From contig AP026123.1 in NCBI GenBank assembly GCA_030295235.1, positions 310,001 to 374,000 on the forward strand: DNA of 64,000 nt, read 5' to 3'. Positions 21,901 to 32,788 of the stretch are shown piece after piece (within the stretch, counting starts at the first letter, position 1; every line of letters begins with the position of its first letter). The notes beneath the pieces were generated by a model. The model did not search any database and was not told the origin of the DNA. It saw only the letters and a program-made list of their open reading frames with translations. The DNA comes from Fistulifera solaris (Eukaryota > Bacillariophyta > Bacillariophyceae > Naviculales > Stauroneidaceae). Made by a program: the position numbers and the translations under genes.

Positions 21901-22728
21901 TGGGGGTTTCCTTCTGTCGGGCGATTGCTGAGTGTTCCGAATGCTATTCGCAGTTAGTAAAGAGCAAACACAAAGCCAAACAAAAGGCGGTGACCAGGAA
22001 GAACGTACGCTCCAGCACGAAGGTCAGTTTTGGAACCGTGCACTCCCTCCGAGTACGGATTCTATTAGTGAGACCAACAGCGAGATTCAGAGCACCGACA
22101 CGATTAGTATGAGCGATAAGGTTGAGCGTCCTGAGCCACCGACAAGGTCGATGATCTCAAGAATTTGATGATTTGCCCGAAACGTTGTGGTGGTCAAATA
22201 GCGATCAAATGGGAATGCAGCGGCACCCTGGATGATTCGACGGGCCAGGCAAAATTGTACGCCGAGCGAGACGCTGCCCTGTTATTACTAGGATTGACCA
22301 AACAGTATGTGTCCATGATAGAAGAAGGTGCATGGATGGAACCAAATGGTATAGTCTTTTCCAAAGCAATGGCACCGAATCCGTCGATCACGCATGCTAT
22401 TTCTCGCGCCAAGTATCGCGCCAAAGAGTCGCGTCGGGGCGGTAAAATTAGCGAAAACGTTGTCTTGCAGCACATGGAGCCGTTGGCTCGCGCCGAGTAT
22501 CTCTTGCAGCGCCATTGCCGATTCTCACCGGAACCAAGTCGCGATTTGATTTATTATGTTCTTTGCAAACCCATGGGTGACAATAATCTCCATCTCAAGC
22601 ACACAAACGTCGATCAAGTGTCGGATCAATCGGTTCCCACGTACACACTGCCGCCTTTGAAACTCGTTCTCGTCGACGGTCAAGCGGTCTCGTCAAGGGG
22701 GAGGCACTACGACAATGATGAGCAGTAA
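18941..22728 (+). CDS. Multi-OB-fold protein, CTC1-like (putative CST telomere complex subunit)
   Basis: Successive segments on this strand read as one ~1,230-residue protein, close to CTC1 length. Parts: an N-terminal region (TIHFVCELRRPG..., WSFRCHHGVEYLL), OB-like stretches (ATIQAVTPIFTLDPSDPF, then FQVEDEGYRSVLVLQ), a long middle region, and a C-terminal RPA70-like unit. That unit has CSEC, then after an acidic linker CPKRCGG, then IKWECSGTLDDSTGQAKLY, and ends with TYTLPPLKLVLVDG. The arrangement of a zinc ribbon inside the last OB fold is typical of RPA1/CTC1-type ssDNA-binding proteins. One-base changes occur at TTTT 19604-19607 and twice in the acidic linker (~21980-22150); an in-frame TGA at 20184 may lie in a small intron. 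The start is uncertain (18941 or 19082). The CTC1 name is a moderate-confidence inference. Confidence 0.5.
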
Positions 22729-22799
22729 ACTGTTTTACTAGAGTATATTATTGGGTCTCATCTTTTTCACAGTGATTGTTTTAGTCCTAAAGCCTCATA

Positions 22800-23343
22800 T
22801 TAACGCGAAACTGTCTTCTTGAATGCATCATAAGCACGAAACTTGACTTTGTCTTTGGCAGGAACGTGAACGGGCTAGGGTGCGCTACGTTTGAGAACAA
22901 CCACATGCTGATCATCGTCAAGACTGTGAAGCAACTACTTACCTCCCCCGTCTTGGGGTTCCGAGCGGTGTATTCTTTGGAGCGAGAAGGAACAAATGCT
23001 CCAAATTTACTAATCGAGACTTCTTTCTTTTCTGCGACCGCCTGTCACAAATGAACTGAGATTGCATTCTGTAGATTACTTCACCCTAGAGCGACCGTCT
23101 GTGTTCCAAACTTACATCAACAATGGCATCAAAGGTAGTTGTTAAGATTCGTCTTGTTTCCGCCAGTGACAAGTGGTGTGCTTCCGCTACTAAGTGAACA
23201 ATGTCTTCCGTAGAAACACGATCTTTCGAGGCTTTGCTCGCCTTCGACGACTCGGATTCGGAACTGGAAAACGATACCTGTGCCGTCGCGATAGATCCGC
23301 GGATCTTGTGTGCGGGAAGAATACGACGAGTAATTCGAAGCAT
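22800..23343 (-). CDS. HU/IHF-type bacterial histone-like protein, organelle-targeted
   Basis: Three exons (23343-23116, 23041-22943, 22874-22800) separated by 74- and 68-bp GT-AG introns encode 133 residues. The first ~30 residues (MLRITRRILPAHKIRGSIATA) are basic with no acidic residue, like a mitochondrial presequence. A Ser-rich spacer follows, then a complete HU fold: helices (VHLVAEAHHLSLAETRRIL), the KFGAFVPSRSKEYTARNPKT beta-arm with the conserved RNP-TG tip, and VPAKDKVKFRAYDAFKKTVS. HU compacts bacterial and organellar DNA. Mitochondrial nucleoid location is inferred from the presequence; no signal peptide for a complex plastid is seen. Confidence 0.85.
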
Positions 23344-23690
23344 GTTGATTAGAGAAAATGCAAATGAAAACGAAAAAGAAACGATATGTTTTACAAGAAA
23401 CAGTGCATTACAAGTATTGCGAAAAAAATGCAGCCGAGCCCGTTTTCAATCTAAGCGTTCAACCGCGATTCAACTAAGTATACCTCTTTAGAGTGCAACG
23501 GTCAGCTGTATCAAACAATTTAGTGGTCTCTTTCGTTGAACAAAGAGGACCCGGAAAATGAAAACGTATTCCTTTTTCATTTTTTTGAAAACTGGTCTTG
23601 TCGTTTCTCACATCGAAAACAATCCCTTTTCAAGAGCACGACTTGATCCATTGCTTTCGCCTTAAGTATGTGATCATAAATTGGAAAAGC

Positions 23691-25540
23691 ATGTCGATGA
23701 AAGGCACTTTCGCGTTCTTGCTTGGTCTTCCGGCCGCCACCGCCACACTCGTGTCCCTCCCCGAACACGGTCGAAGCCATCACTTGGGTCCTGTCGTTCA
23801 TCCCACTCCCAAGTGCTGGAATGCCGCCACGCAACTATTCCCCGAACTATCACCATCGATCGATACCGTCCAATTCTGTGCGTTACTGCCCGAACACGAC
23901 CAAAAACGATTGGCTTTGGAAATTGCACGTTGTCACATGCTCGATCTCGGCAAACCCCTCGTCCACGGCCCGTGCCATCACCTCGAAGACTGTTTGCGGG
24001 ATTTGACCAGCGAAGGCGCGCATGCGTATACGCATTACATTACGTACGTGCAGCAATTGTGCATTCGATTAACGCAAGAATTGCTGTTGCAACAACAACA
24101 CCAAACTCAGGTCGATATTGGGGAGCAATATAAGAGTGTGTCACAAGAAACACTGGCGCAGGTTCAGAATCTGCAACAGTCCATGGGACAGCACGTCCGT
24201 AATTTGAATGAATTAGTGGATCTTCCCCAACGCTTGCGCGAGAAACTCAGTCGGGAACTCGAAGAGAAATTGACCGAAACCTTGACGCTGTCACTGGATC
24301 GAGAATTGAACAAGCATTTGGCGACGCAGTTGGAAACGCAGCTCGGATTACAACTCGGGCACTTGTTGGAGCAGCAAGCACTGCATCAAGCCAACTTTGT
24401 GGCGGGCATTTTGGACAATTTGACGGTCCGCGATCAAGAACTGCAAGAGCGTTTCAAGTTGTGGGAACACTATCAAACTTCCTTGTGGAGCAATCATGCC
24501 ATGGAAGTTGAGAAGCAGCGCCGACAAATTGAAGAGCAACGCAATCGGATGGATTATCTGAGCAGTACATTGAATCATGCGACGCGTTTGTTGTGGCCGA
24601 TTGAGGGATTGAAAGCGGTTGCGCAATGGATCCTAAGTGGCTATGTCTGGTTCGAAACGGTTGTTACCGTTTTAGTCCACGTTGTGGTGACGGTGATTGT
24701 GACACGCCCTCGTCGTTGTCATTTGTTTCGAACGCATTTATTCCAGCTGATATTCTTGGAAGTTTTATTGGAAGTGATGATACACTGGATGGGGCAGAAT
24801 GAAGTCGTGGGGAATGAAACAATCAATGCCGACAAATTTCTTGGCTCTCTTCGCATGGGCTTTCGAGTTACAATGATTCTGATCTATGTGATTGGAATGA
24901 CGGCCAGCTTTTTCGTAAATCAAGCCACCAAGAAGTCTCGCAACGAACGTCTGAATATGAAATGCATCGTGCGGAATGGGAAATGTCAAGGAACAATCCG
25001 GTCGACTATTATTATCCGTCTCCTCCACCCATACCTCCGCCTGTTCCTTTCACGGTTCGAGAACGTCAGTTACCGAACAAGATACCTCGACATTTGAGCG
25101 CACGTCTTGAAACGATGCATGTTCCCCGATCCGATGCTGCAATCAGACGATACCGAAATGTTGTTGTGTCTCCATCGTATCCGTCTCCCATGGCGCCGTC
25201 TACGACCAAGACTATATTCCGTAGACTTGCTACTCCGCCTGAGAAAAGAGAAGAAAGAGTTTCATCCGTTGCATGGCGCGAAGAGATCACCCCACCGCCG
25301 GCGGCTCCTTTGTTCAATCCTACTACAGAAGAAGAAGAAGAAGAAGAAGAAGAAACGGAAGAGGAGACCTTTTTCGACGCCCCCGATCCCGAGTATACCA
25401 GTGATCGAAAGCGCAAGGAAGAGTTATTTGTGGAAGGAGAAGAAGAAGAAAATTTGCACAAGAACAAGAAGAGCAAAAAGGAATGGATGCTCGAATGCGA
25501 CGACGATGCGACTAACAATAACAACGGAGAGCAAACGTGA
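23691..25540 (+). CDS. KAR5/GEX1/Brambleberry-type nuclear fusion (karyogamy) protein
   Basis: The start at 23691 (or 23697) gives a signal peptide MKGTFAFLLGLPAATATLVS. The N-terminal cysteine-rich domain follows the family pattern: KCWNAATQLFPEL, FCALL..., RLALEIARCHMLDLGKPL, a Cys-containing HLEDCLRDL, and YITYVQQLCIRLTQEL. A long coiled coil (~150-330) and two or three membrane segments (FETVVTVLVHVVVTVIV and later) come next, then a Pro-rich and Glu/Lys-rich C-terminus. Fungal Kar5/Tht1, plant GEX1 and fish Brambleberry act in nuclear-envelope fusion after gamete fusion, so this points to sexual reproduction. A one-base frame change in AAA at 24960-24962 divides the last membrane segment from the Pro-rich tail. 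Confidence 0.78.
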
Positions 25541-25592
25541 CTGCATCTTGATCCGTGACCCTCTATACTCATAGTATAGTGAGCTAAAGTAG

Positions 25593-25600
25593 TGACGTCA
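25593..25600. promoter_or_regulatory. CRE-type palindrome TGACGTCA
   Basis: A perfect TGACGTCA lies about 120 bp upstream of the likely aminopeptidase P start, just after an inverted repeat ctatac-tcata-gtatag (25563-25579). Its role as a bZIP site is inferred from the motif only. Confidence 0.25.
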
Positions 25601-25720
25601 ATACTATTATACACCATAGTGTTGCGAAATTCCAGCTCATCGCATCGCGATCGGGAGGTGCTCGAATTTCGAAGATTGCGTGGTTCTTTATATTTCGTTT
25701 CCTTGCACAAACGCACAAAA

Positions 25721-28200
25721 ATGATGAGAACGATTGCATTGAATAACATTGCATCCTCATCATTCACCAAGCATCGTATTGTGAGAATGCCAATCAGTTT
25801 CGGTCCTCGTCATTTTGCCGTAGCTTTTTGGTGTGCTTGTTCCGTGCAAAGTTTCTCCTCCGTCTTGCCCTTGTACGTTGCCGCGGGTCGATCTTCTTCG
25901 TCGTCTCTTCATTCTTCGACTTCGTTCACACCAACAACAACAGTGACAACTTCGACCATGATGACGCCCGCCGAAAAACTTGCCGCTCTGCGCGAGCACA
26001 TGAAAGAAAACAACTTGGATGTGTGGATAGTGCCGACGGATGATCCGCATCTTTCCGGTGAGTCATCATTGAGTGTTGTGTCGTCCGCAGTTTCCTCCTA
26101 ACTCTCATCATCGACGCACTTTATAAAGAATACGTCCCGGAAGCTTACAAACGTCGCGAATTTCTGACCGGATTCCAAGGCAGCGCCGGCACGGCGGTCG
26201 TGACTTCCGAGGAGGCCTTCTTGTGGACCGACAGTCGTTACTGGAATGAAGCTTCCTTGCAACTCGATGCTTCACTGTGGACGTTGAAAAAGGCCGGTTT
26301 GCCATCGACACCCTCCATTCCCCCAATGGATGGCGCAACAATCCCAGAAGAAGGCACTGCAGATTGGAATGGATCCCTTTGTGCATCCGGCGTCGTTTCC
26401 GAAAGAAATCAAAACGGCTTTAGAAGAAGAAGGTGTTGAAGAACTCGATCAGATACAAATCAAAACGATTACCACCAATCTTGTCGATCAGATTTGGAAA
26501 CAACGACCGGCGGTTCCGACGTCACCATGGCGCGTTCATCCGTTGGAATATGCCGGCATGACTTGGCAAAACAAAGTCACCAAAGTACGACGGGCCATGA
26601 AAGAAAAGAAAGCGACCATGGCCGTCTTTTCTACTTTAGATGATGTCGCGTATTTGCTCAATTTGCGTTGTCAAGGGGATATTGATACGTGTCCTGTGGG
26701 AATTGCGTATGCGACCGTGACCATGGATACCGTGACATTGTTTGTGCACGAGGACAAGATGAAGGTTTCGCCGGAAGAAGTGCATCAACATTTACAAGGT
26801 GTGGTCATTCAACCGTACGACAGTATTGTGGAAGCGGTCCAGCAACATGTCGAAGGTACCGAAAAAGCCAAGGTGTGGTTGGATGCCAGTCGCGCCAATT
26901 ATGCTCTCACTTTGGTCATTCCGGAAAAATCGTTGTTGGATGCACAGAATGCCATTACGCCCATGAAGGGAGTCAAAAATAGAGCTGAATTAGAAGGGAT
27001 GCGAGAGGCTCATATTGTCGATGGTGTCGCTATGGCGAAATTCATTGCCTGGTTGCAGGAGACATTGAAGGAGCGGTCTGTTTCCGAAGTCGAAATCGAT
27101 CAAGTATTGACGGGCTATCGAGCGGAACAGAAAGGATTCAACGAAGTGAGTTTTCCCACCATTGCGGGAGTGGGACCTAACGCTGCCATCATCCATTACC
27201 GTGCTACCGAAGGATCGGACATTCTTAAATATCTCGATACGACGCAGCCCATTCTGATTGATTCGGGCGGACAATATAGTTACGGGACGACGGATGTCAC
27301 CCGAACATGGCATTTTGGTACACCGACGGCAGAGTTTGTCGATGCGTACACTAGGGTACTCAAGGGAAACATTGGTTTGGATCAAATGGTACGTCAGCAT
27401 GGCGACGTCGTTCCACTGGGGCAGATTTGTTGCAAGAGTTCGACCTAATCGATCTCTGTTTTTGCTTCGCAGATTTTCCCAGAGAACGTTCCGGGATTTG
27501 TGTTGGACGTTTATGCCCGTCAAGCTCTGTGGCAAGTAGGAAAGGATTACGGCCACGGAACGGGGCACGGTGTTGGGGCCGGTAAGAAACGTTGCTTGTC
27601 GACCGTCATCGATCTACATAGTTGTTTGCTAACATTTGTGATAACTGCTCTTACACAATAGCCTTGAACGTCCACGAGGGACCACACGTAAGTAGCAATT
27701 GCATGCTCTCTTATCAATTGATGATGTTTTGTACTCTCACGTATGTTCTCTTTTTGGCTTTTTGAATGCAGTCCATCAGTCCGCGATTCGCGAACAAAGA
27801 GGGACTGAAGAAGGGAATGATTGTTAGCAACGAGCCGGGATATTACGAAGATGGCAACTTTGGCATTCGTATTGAAAATCTATTGGAGCTCCGTTACGTG
27901 AAACCCGAATTGAACGATGAATTTGAGAAGGAGCAGCTAAGGGAGCCTTCGTTAGACGATCAGAATCAGGACGCCGCATCATCGGACGAAAAGAAATTTC
28001 TTCATTTTCAAAGTCTGACTATGATCCCGATTCAGAAAAACTTGATCGACGTTTCTTTAATGACAGAGTCTGAGCTCGATTGGTTGGATTCCTACCACGC
28101 TAAAGTATGGGAGAATGTTTCGCCGCGTTTAACCGAAGGTACACCTGAGTACCAATGGTTAAAAACAAGCTGTGAAAAGATTGACCGCAATGTTCACTAA
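25721..28200 (+). CDS. XPNPEP: Xaa-Pro aminopeptidase (aminopeptidase P, M24B)
   Basis: The enzyme removes N-terminal residues preceding proline. Landmarks: [20 protein letters not shown] near the N-terminus, GSAGTAVVT and LWTDSRYW, then the pita-bread catalytic half with metal ligands in [35 protein letters not shown] and GIRIENLL, all kept. Introns: 26058-26128, 27389-27472, 27582-27661 and 27688-27771. The N-terminus (start 25721, or 25787) includes a hydrophobic stretch ending SVQSFSS, which could be a plastid-type presequence, but this is uncertain. A one-base frame change at CCCCC 26320-26324 lies between PSIP and QWMAQQSQ. The C-terminal extension after the catalytic core matches long animal/plant cytosolic forms. 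Total about 730 residues. Confidence 0.9.
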
Positions 28201-28281
28201 ATTTACTCCTGATTGAAAAAATAAAAGCAACTTATAAATATAGCTATAAAGTATTATTGTTACTTGGTTCGCTGAGAAATT

Positions 28282-30975
28282 TCACAGTGCTTCGGAGTAT
28301 TCCATCCATACAATCGCACTACTTGCAACTCTTTGAATCTCGCGCTTTGCAAAGTGATCCATCGCTCCGACAACTGTATCTTCATTGTCATCAGTACCCG
28401 CAGTGCATCTTTGACAGCGCTTAGGATCTTTTCCCAAACCTACAGATGCGCGAGATTTCGCCGTGGACATGGCAAATGCCCCTGGCAGAACATTAATATG
28501 ATATCCTAGGCCAATAAGCTGTGACAAATGCAATCCATTGTAGCAACTTGATCCTTCAAGAGCTTCGACATTCCGAGCAATGACACTAGTGCGAATGTTT
28601 GGGTCGTTCGGTGAAAGATTATCCTTCAACAAGATAAAAGATTCATCTTGGAAACGGAACACATCATTAAAGCTCTCTTGTGTAGCGTTCACCATGAAAG
28701 TAAGCAGAGATTTCTCGATGACACTAATTGCGTCTATTCCTTGCTGATTGATGCTTAAATAATCATGATTCTTTTCTTCCGCATCGGCTGTAGTAAACTC
28801 GGTATACTTCCACCAAACTTGATCCAAGGCATTAAATATTCGATCTTTCGCAAACGCAGCTTCCCTTTACACTGATTGAATTCATGAACAAAATGAACTT
28901 GGTTGATCCGTCGCGAAGCGAAAAGCCGGTCAGTATCCGTCATGTGTTGACTGGCGTCTCCCTCATTGTCAGACAATGCAAATTGCGGGAGGTAGAACAC
29001 ATTTCCGCGTTGACCTTTTCTTGAAGTAATAGCAGCCTGGGCGAGATAGGACGCTTCGTTGGAGATAATGAGCCCGCTCTCAACTTCCAAACCACTTAGA
29101 AACCATCGAGTCGGAGCCAGGTCGGTGGCCATATTTTGCAACGCTTTGCGACTAGCGCTGGAAGATGTTTCTTTGTCGAAGACGGCGGCGACAAAAGCAT
29201 TTTTGTGGTGTTGCGTAAAGATCGATTCCGGTCCTAACCGTTCATGAACATATCGGATGGAATCTTCAGTTGCACCGGCGATAAAAATGACTGTTACACT
29301 GGGTTGGCCGAACCAACGATCCACATTATCAATCAAATGATCGATGCATCCTTTAAGAGCAGTTTTGTCATTACTTTGATCAGCATTTATTTGTAGTGTC
29401 AAGACGAGTGTCACATCACTTTCGACGTCAATGAAATTCCAGCCCTGAGCAGAAGCGAGAATGGTCGTGGCATTTTTGTTAGTCCATTCAATGAACGTTC
29501 GACACGGTGATTTCGTCAGCTTGGTAGCAGATCCAACAATGCAGTACTGAGACAAGGGTAATTGCCTGCGGTCGAACTCCATAGAACTATCCCATTTTTG
29601 TGGAGCTAAGCCTAACGGAGACACAGAAGAATCACTCGAATCTTTCAAGACCCGTGGTATTTTCTGTTGCGGTAGCGGTATGGCACCGAACTGCGTGAAC
29701 AAATAAATCGAGATTGACGTTCGTGCATGACAAGAAGCAACTTCATCGTATCGATAATGGCGCTTCCATTCTTGAAAATGAAAGAAAGGCGCGGTATCAG
29801 CAAGGCCTTCGTCATGCAACACAACTTTTTGTTTGTAGAGGGAACCATTGATCCAATAGAGCGTCTCGTCCGAGGCTACCCGTGCAGACAAGCAAAGTTT
29901 AGACTGATATTCCGACGGAACCCAATACATGCATTTGTCGCTATTATGCACGGCATCTGCTGTTTCAATGGATTCTAGGGATCCTAGTGATATGTCTCTC
30001 TGCGTGTAGGCGGTATTCTTATCCCAGTACGAAGGATCCAACCTTGCAACAAGACGTGCGTTCTCACCAGCACTCTTGGCTCGATAGAGCACTTGACGAC
30101 TCTTTGATCTCGCTAAATAAACACCATGTGATGATATAATATCACGAAACGTTCCTCCTGCCTCATCGTGCGTATCTGTCCAAGCATGAGGGACGTATTT
30201 CACCCTCACATCGTTTCGATCTAGCACTGCTGCAGAATAACATCCTTCGGCCGATTCGACCCGAAAATGACCTTTGCTCTTCACAATACCATCAAAACGT
30301 TCATCCAAGTCACGTAGGTACCGACAATACCTCCAGATATTATTGACCATATCGTTATTCTTGTGAAATGTGAATTGCCCTCGCAAATACAAGCGCCGCT
30401 GGTCCCCGTACGAATATGTAACAATATCATAATTGAGCAATTCGTCTTCTGTGATCCAATGGGAGAGATCGCCAAACACAATATCCAGATCGGTGTAACC
30501 CCAATGAGAATACCCCTCCAAAAGATCTTGAAAGATATATCCGAGGGCCGGTTTGAATTCCACCAACGCATACGGCCGCAGATCTAAAAGTGTCGTCATC
30601 AACTCTTCCAGCGAACTTCGTTCAATGACGGTTTCATTCTTGTGATCGATGACACGCAGCAATCGCTTTCCCAGATTCTGATTGGACTGTAAATTGATCA
30701 AAATGACATTGTCGGCGCACACCGCGTGCTCCAGAACACCGTTGTGCACAATGATGAAATCAGCAATCCCCGCCGCACCCCCTGCTCCCCCGACAAAACA
30801 TTCCCCAATAAGGGACATTGTGTTGGGCCGCGAAGGGTATTAATAAGGCTAAACGCAACTGCGCGCTGCGGACGGAGGGCCGGCGATGAACGCGGAGCGT
30901 CCAGGTTGCCGTGAATAGCAATAGTATGGCTGCCGGAATGGCGAAAAGGCGTTGCGGTCGCGGCCGTCTTCTCAT
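28282..30975 (-). CDS. Type II membrane glycosyltransferase-like protein (DUF6625-like)
   Basis: The N-terminus MRRRPRPQRLFAIPAAILLLFTATW-type segment is a basic tail plus membrane anchor. Then come LLIPFAAQHNVPYWG and FIIVHNG, and the diagnostic GYSHWGYTDLDIVFGDLSHW with a DxD-like acidic pair and YDIVTYSYGDQRR. Later landmarks are RGQFTFHKN, ESAEGCYS and YVPHAWTDTHDE. These match the DUF6625 group of GT-A-like putative glycosyltransferases in algae. Roughly 400 further C-terminal residues (WMEYSEAL end) are of unknown function. Two one-base frame changes are present: AAAA 30795-30798 near the N-terminus and TTT 28846-28848 before DQVWWKYTEF. Full length about 900 residues. Donor and acceptor sugars are unknown. 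Confidence 0.6.
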
Positions 30976-31294
30976 TGCTCGTTGTAATAATTGAAAATAG
31001 AATGTTTACTCGTTCTCTCTTCCAAAGGAGTATTGTTGACTTCTTTTACACCATATTTGCATGGCTCGTGCTATCTGCATTTGCGAGGAGAGTGAACTCG
31101 AGGCAAAACGGAATGTTGTCGTAGTGTTATAAAACAGATATGATAGTCTATTGTATTCCGTATTTTTCACATTGTCGACGGAATCATACCGGTACTGGAG
31201 AACGGACGAGATTTTTTGCGTTTTGCGCTTTTGCGATGATGATCGTCAATAATGTCGTTGATGATTAGCATTCCGTGCAATTGTCATCAATTTT
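30976..31294. other. Short divergent intergenic region
   Basis: This separates the 5' ends of the DUF6625-like gene and the NAA40-like gene. No motif stands out. Confidence 0.3.
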
Positions 31295-31378
31295 TTGTTT
31301 CAGAAGTGCAATTTCTCCTTTTTGTTCTCTCTCCCAGCTGTCTCATCTTTGGTTGCGACGCAAGCGAGAGAACCGACC

Positions 31379-31999
31379 ATGAAAGCCAAAGATTTGAAAG
31401 TTCTTCGCAAAAAGTTCCTTCGGGTCGATCGCATTGGCAGTCCTCTCGACGATTCGAAAATAGCAGGTCAGTTAAACGACATTCTCAGCGGTCCGTGGAA
31501 ACTTAAGTACTTTGCGGGACCTTCGGCACCAATTGATAGTTTGCTCGATCTGTTCGAACGCAACATGGGCGATTTTTATCGCAAGAGTTCTTGGGGACTG
31601 GATTTGGTACAAAAAGCGGATGATCTAGCGCACCGAAGAGCACGGCATCTAGTGGTGTACGACGACAATGAGCACATGGCAGCCTATTGTCACTATCAAT
31701 ATGACTACGATGACGAGGAACATCCAGAACGCGTGGTCTTTTACGTTTATGAACTGCAAATTGAAGAAAAATATCAGCGCTTGGGTCTGGGGACCAAACT
31801 CATGAAATGTATGGAATATCTGGCTCAGTCAGCCGACCTGGACTCGGTGTTGCTGACTGTTTTCTTTGAGAATACATCAGCCATGGCGTTCTATCAGAAT
31901 TTGGGGTACGAAGTTGACGTTTCTAGTCCAAGCAAATTCAATCAACGAGAGGATTATGAGATTTTGTTCAAAAGGTCGATGCCTTATGATGCTGGCTAG
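31379..31999 (+). CDS. NAA40: NatD/NAA40-type N-alpha-acetyltransferase (GNAT)
   Basis: NAA40 acetylates the N-terminal serine of histones H4 and H2A. The frame extends upstream to 31295, but the ATG at 31379 (MKAKDLKVLRKKF) gives the compact family length of about 207 residues. Landmarks: ERNMGDFYRKSSWG (human ERNMKTLYEQSEWG-like), ARHLVVY, HYQYDYDDEE, the motif A loop YELQIEEKYQRLGLGTKLM for acetyl-CoA, LLTVFFENTSAMAFYQNLGY, and VDVSSPSK near the end. This order is specific for NAA40 rather than other GNATs. No frame break or intron is visible inside the conserved part. Confidence 0.85.
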   Translation: MKAKDLKVLRKKFLRVDRIGSPLDDSKIAGQLNDILSGPWKLKYFAGPSAPIDSLLDLFERNMGDFYRKSSWGLDLVQKADDLAHRRARHLVVYDDNEHMAAYCHYQYDYDDEEHPERVVFYVYELQIEEKYQRLGLGTKLMKCMEYLAQSADLDSVLLTVFFENTSAMAFYQNLGYEVDVSSPSKFNQREDYEILFKRSMPYDAG

Positions 32000-32548
32000 C
32001 TAATAGAAGAATCAATGATGTTGTTTGTCATGAAATTGTGTTTATCTTTATGTTTGTCGGTCGCGCAGCTCGCCCCAGCGACGGTAATGATCTTTCAGCA
32101 AATGCTCTTGTTTCTCCAGGTAAAGCATAGAGTCATACTAAGCATCATGTTGAATGATACGTCGATCACTTGTATAACGGTGTTATGTTATTGTCAGTAA
32201 TCTGGTTACCAGGTACTTCGATACAGCAGGACGGCACCGCGAGTGTATTTCCATAGAAGTATATTTCATCATACAGAAATTCTAGAGGCGTATAAGTCCT
32301 ATGGACGTTCCAGAAATTCTGGAATTGGTGTCCTTAGAGTTGCGTACACGACGCACGACGCACCTTTTTGTGAAAAACATCCGTTATATGGGGCGATGCC
32401 GACGTCTGCGATGCGAACCGCCGATGCGATGAATGATGATTATTCTTTGATCGTTTGAAACGTTACAACCAGAAAAAGGATATTTGCTGCGTTGCGTCTT
32501 TTCCTCTGTGTTAACCAGCTCTGACTTACTTTTACAAAGTGCACAATT
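32000..32548. other. Intergenic with a solo palindrome of the satellite family
   Basis: No gene is seen. A single perfect TTCCAGAAATTCTGGAA lies at 32308-32324, preceded by acagaaattctag at about 32274-32286, so this is one isolated unit of the satellite family found at 3.2-3.9 and 51.7-55.9 kb. Confidence 0.6.
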
Positions 32549-32788
32549 ATGACGAAATACGAAAACTACGATTGGAACGAGCTCCCCGGTGACGTGAAGA
32601 AAGCAGCGGAACAGCTGGGTTACGACAAACGAAAATGGGATAAGAGTATCAAAGTCCCGGTAGATGACAAAGATTGGAAGGATCTCACTGCGAAAGAACA
32701 GGAGGCGGCGTTGAAACTAGGCTATACACAGAAGACTTGGGACGAGGGTAGTGAAAGCGAGAGTGAAAGTGAGAGCGAGAGCGAATGA
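32549..32788 (+). CDS. Tiny acidic protein with two W-x-x-L...LGY...W modules (copy 1)
   Basis: This 79-residue protein, MTKYENYDWNELPGDVKKAA, contains two tandem ~25-residue modules with the pattern W-x-x-L-x5-AA-x-LGY-x4-W-D (residues ~8-31 and ~43-66), followed by an acidic GSESESESESESE tail. The frame is intact. No function is known to me; the module looks like a small helical hairpin with fixed Trp positions. A second, intron-containing copy of the same design lies about 1.1 kb downstream, so this is a tandem gene pair. Confidence 0.65.
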   Translation: MTKYENYDWNELPGDVKKAAEQLGYDKRKWDKSIKVPVDDKDWKDLTAKEQEAALKLGYTQKTWDEGSESESESESESE

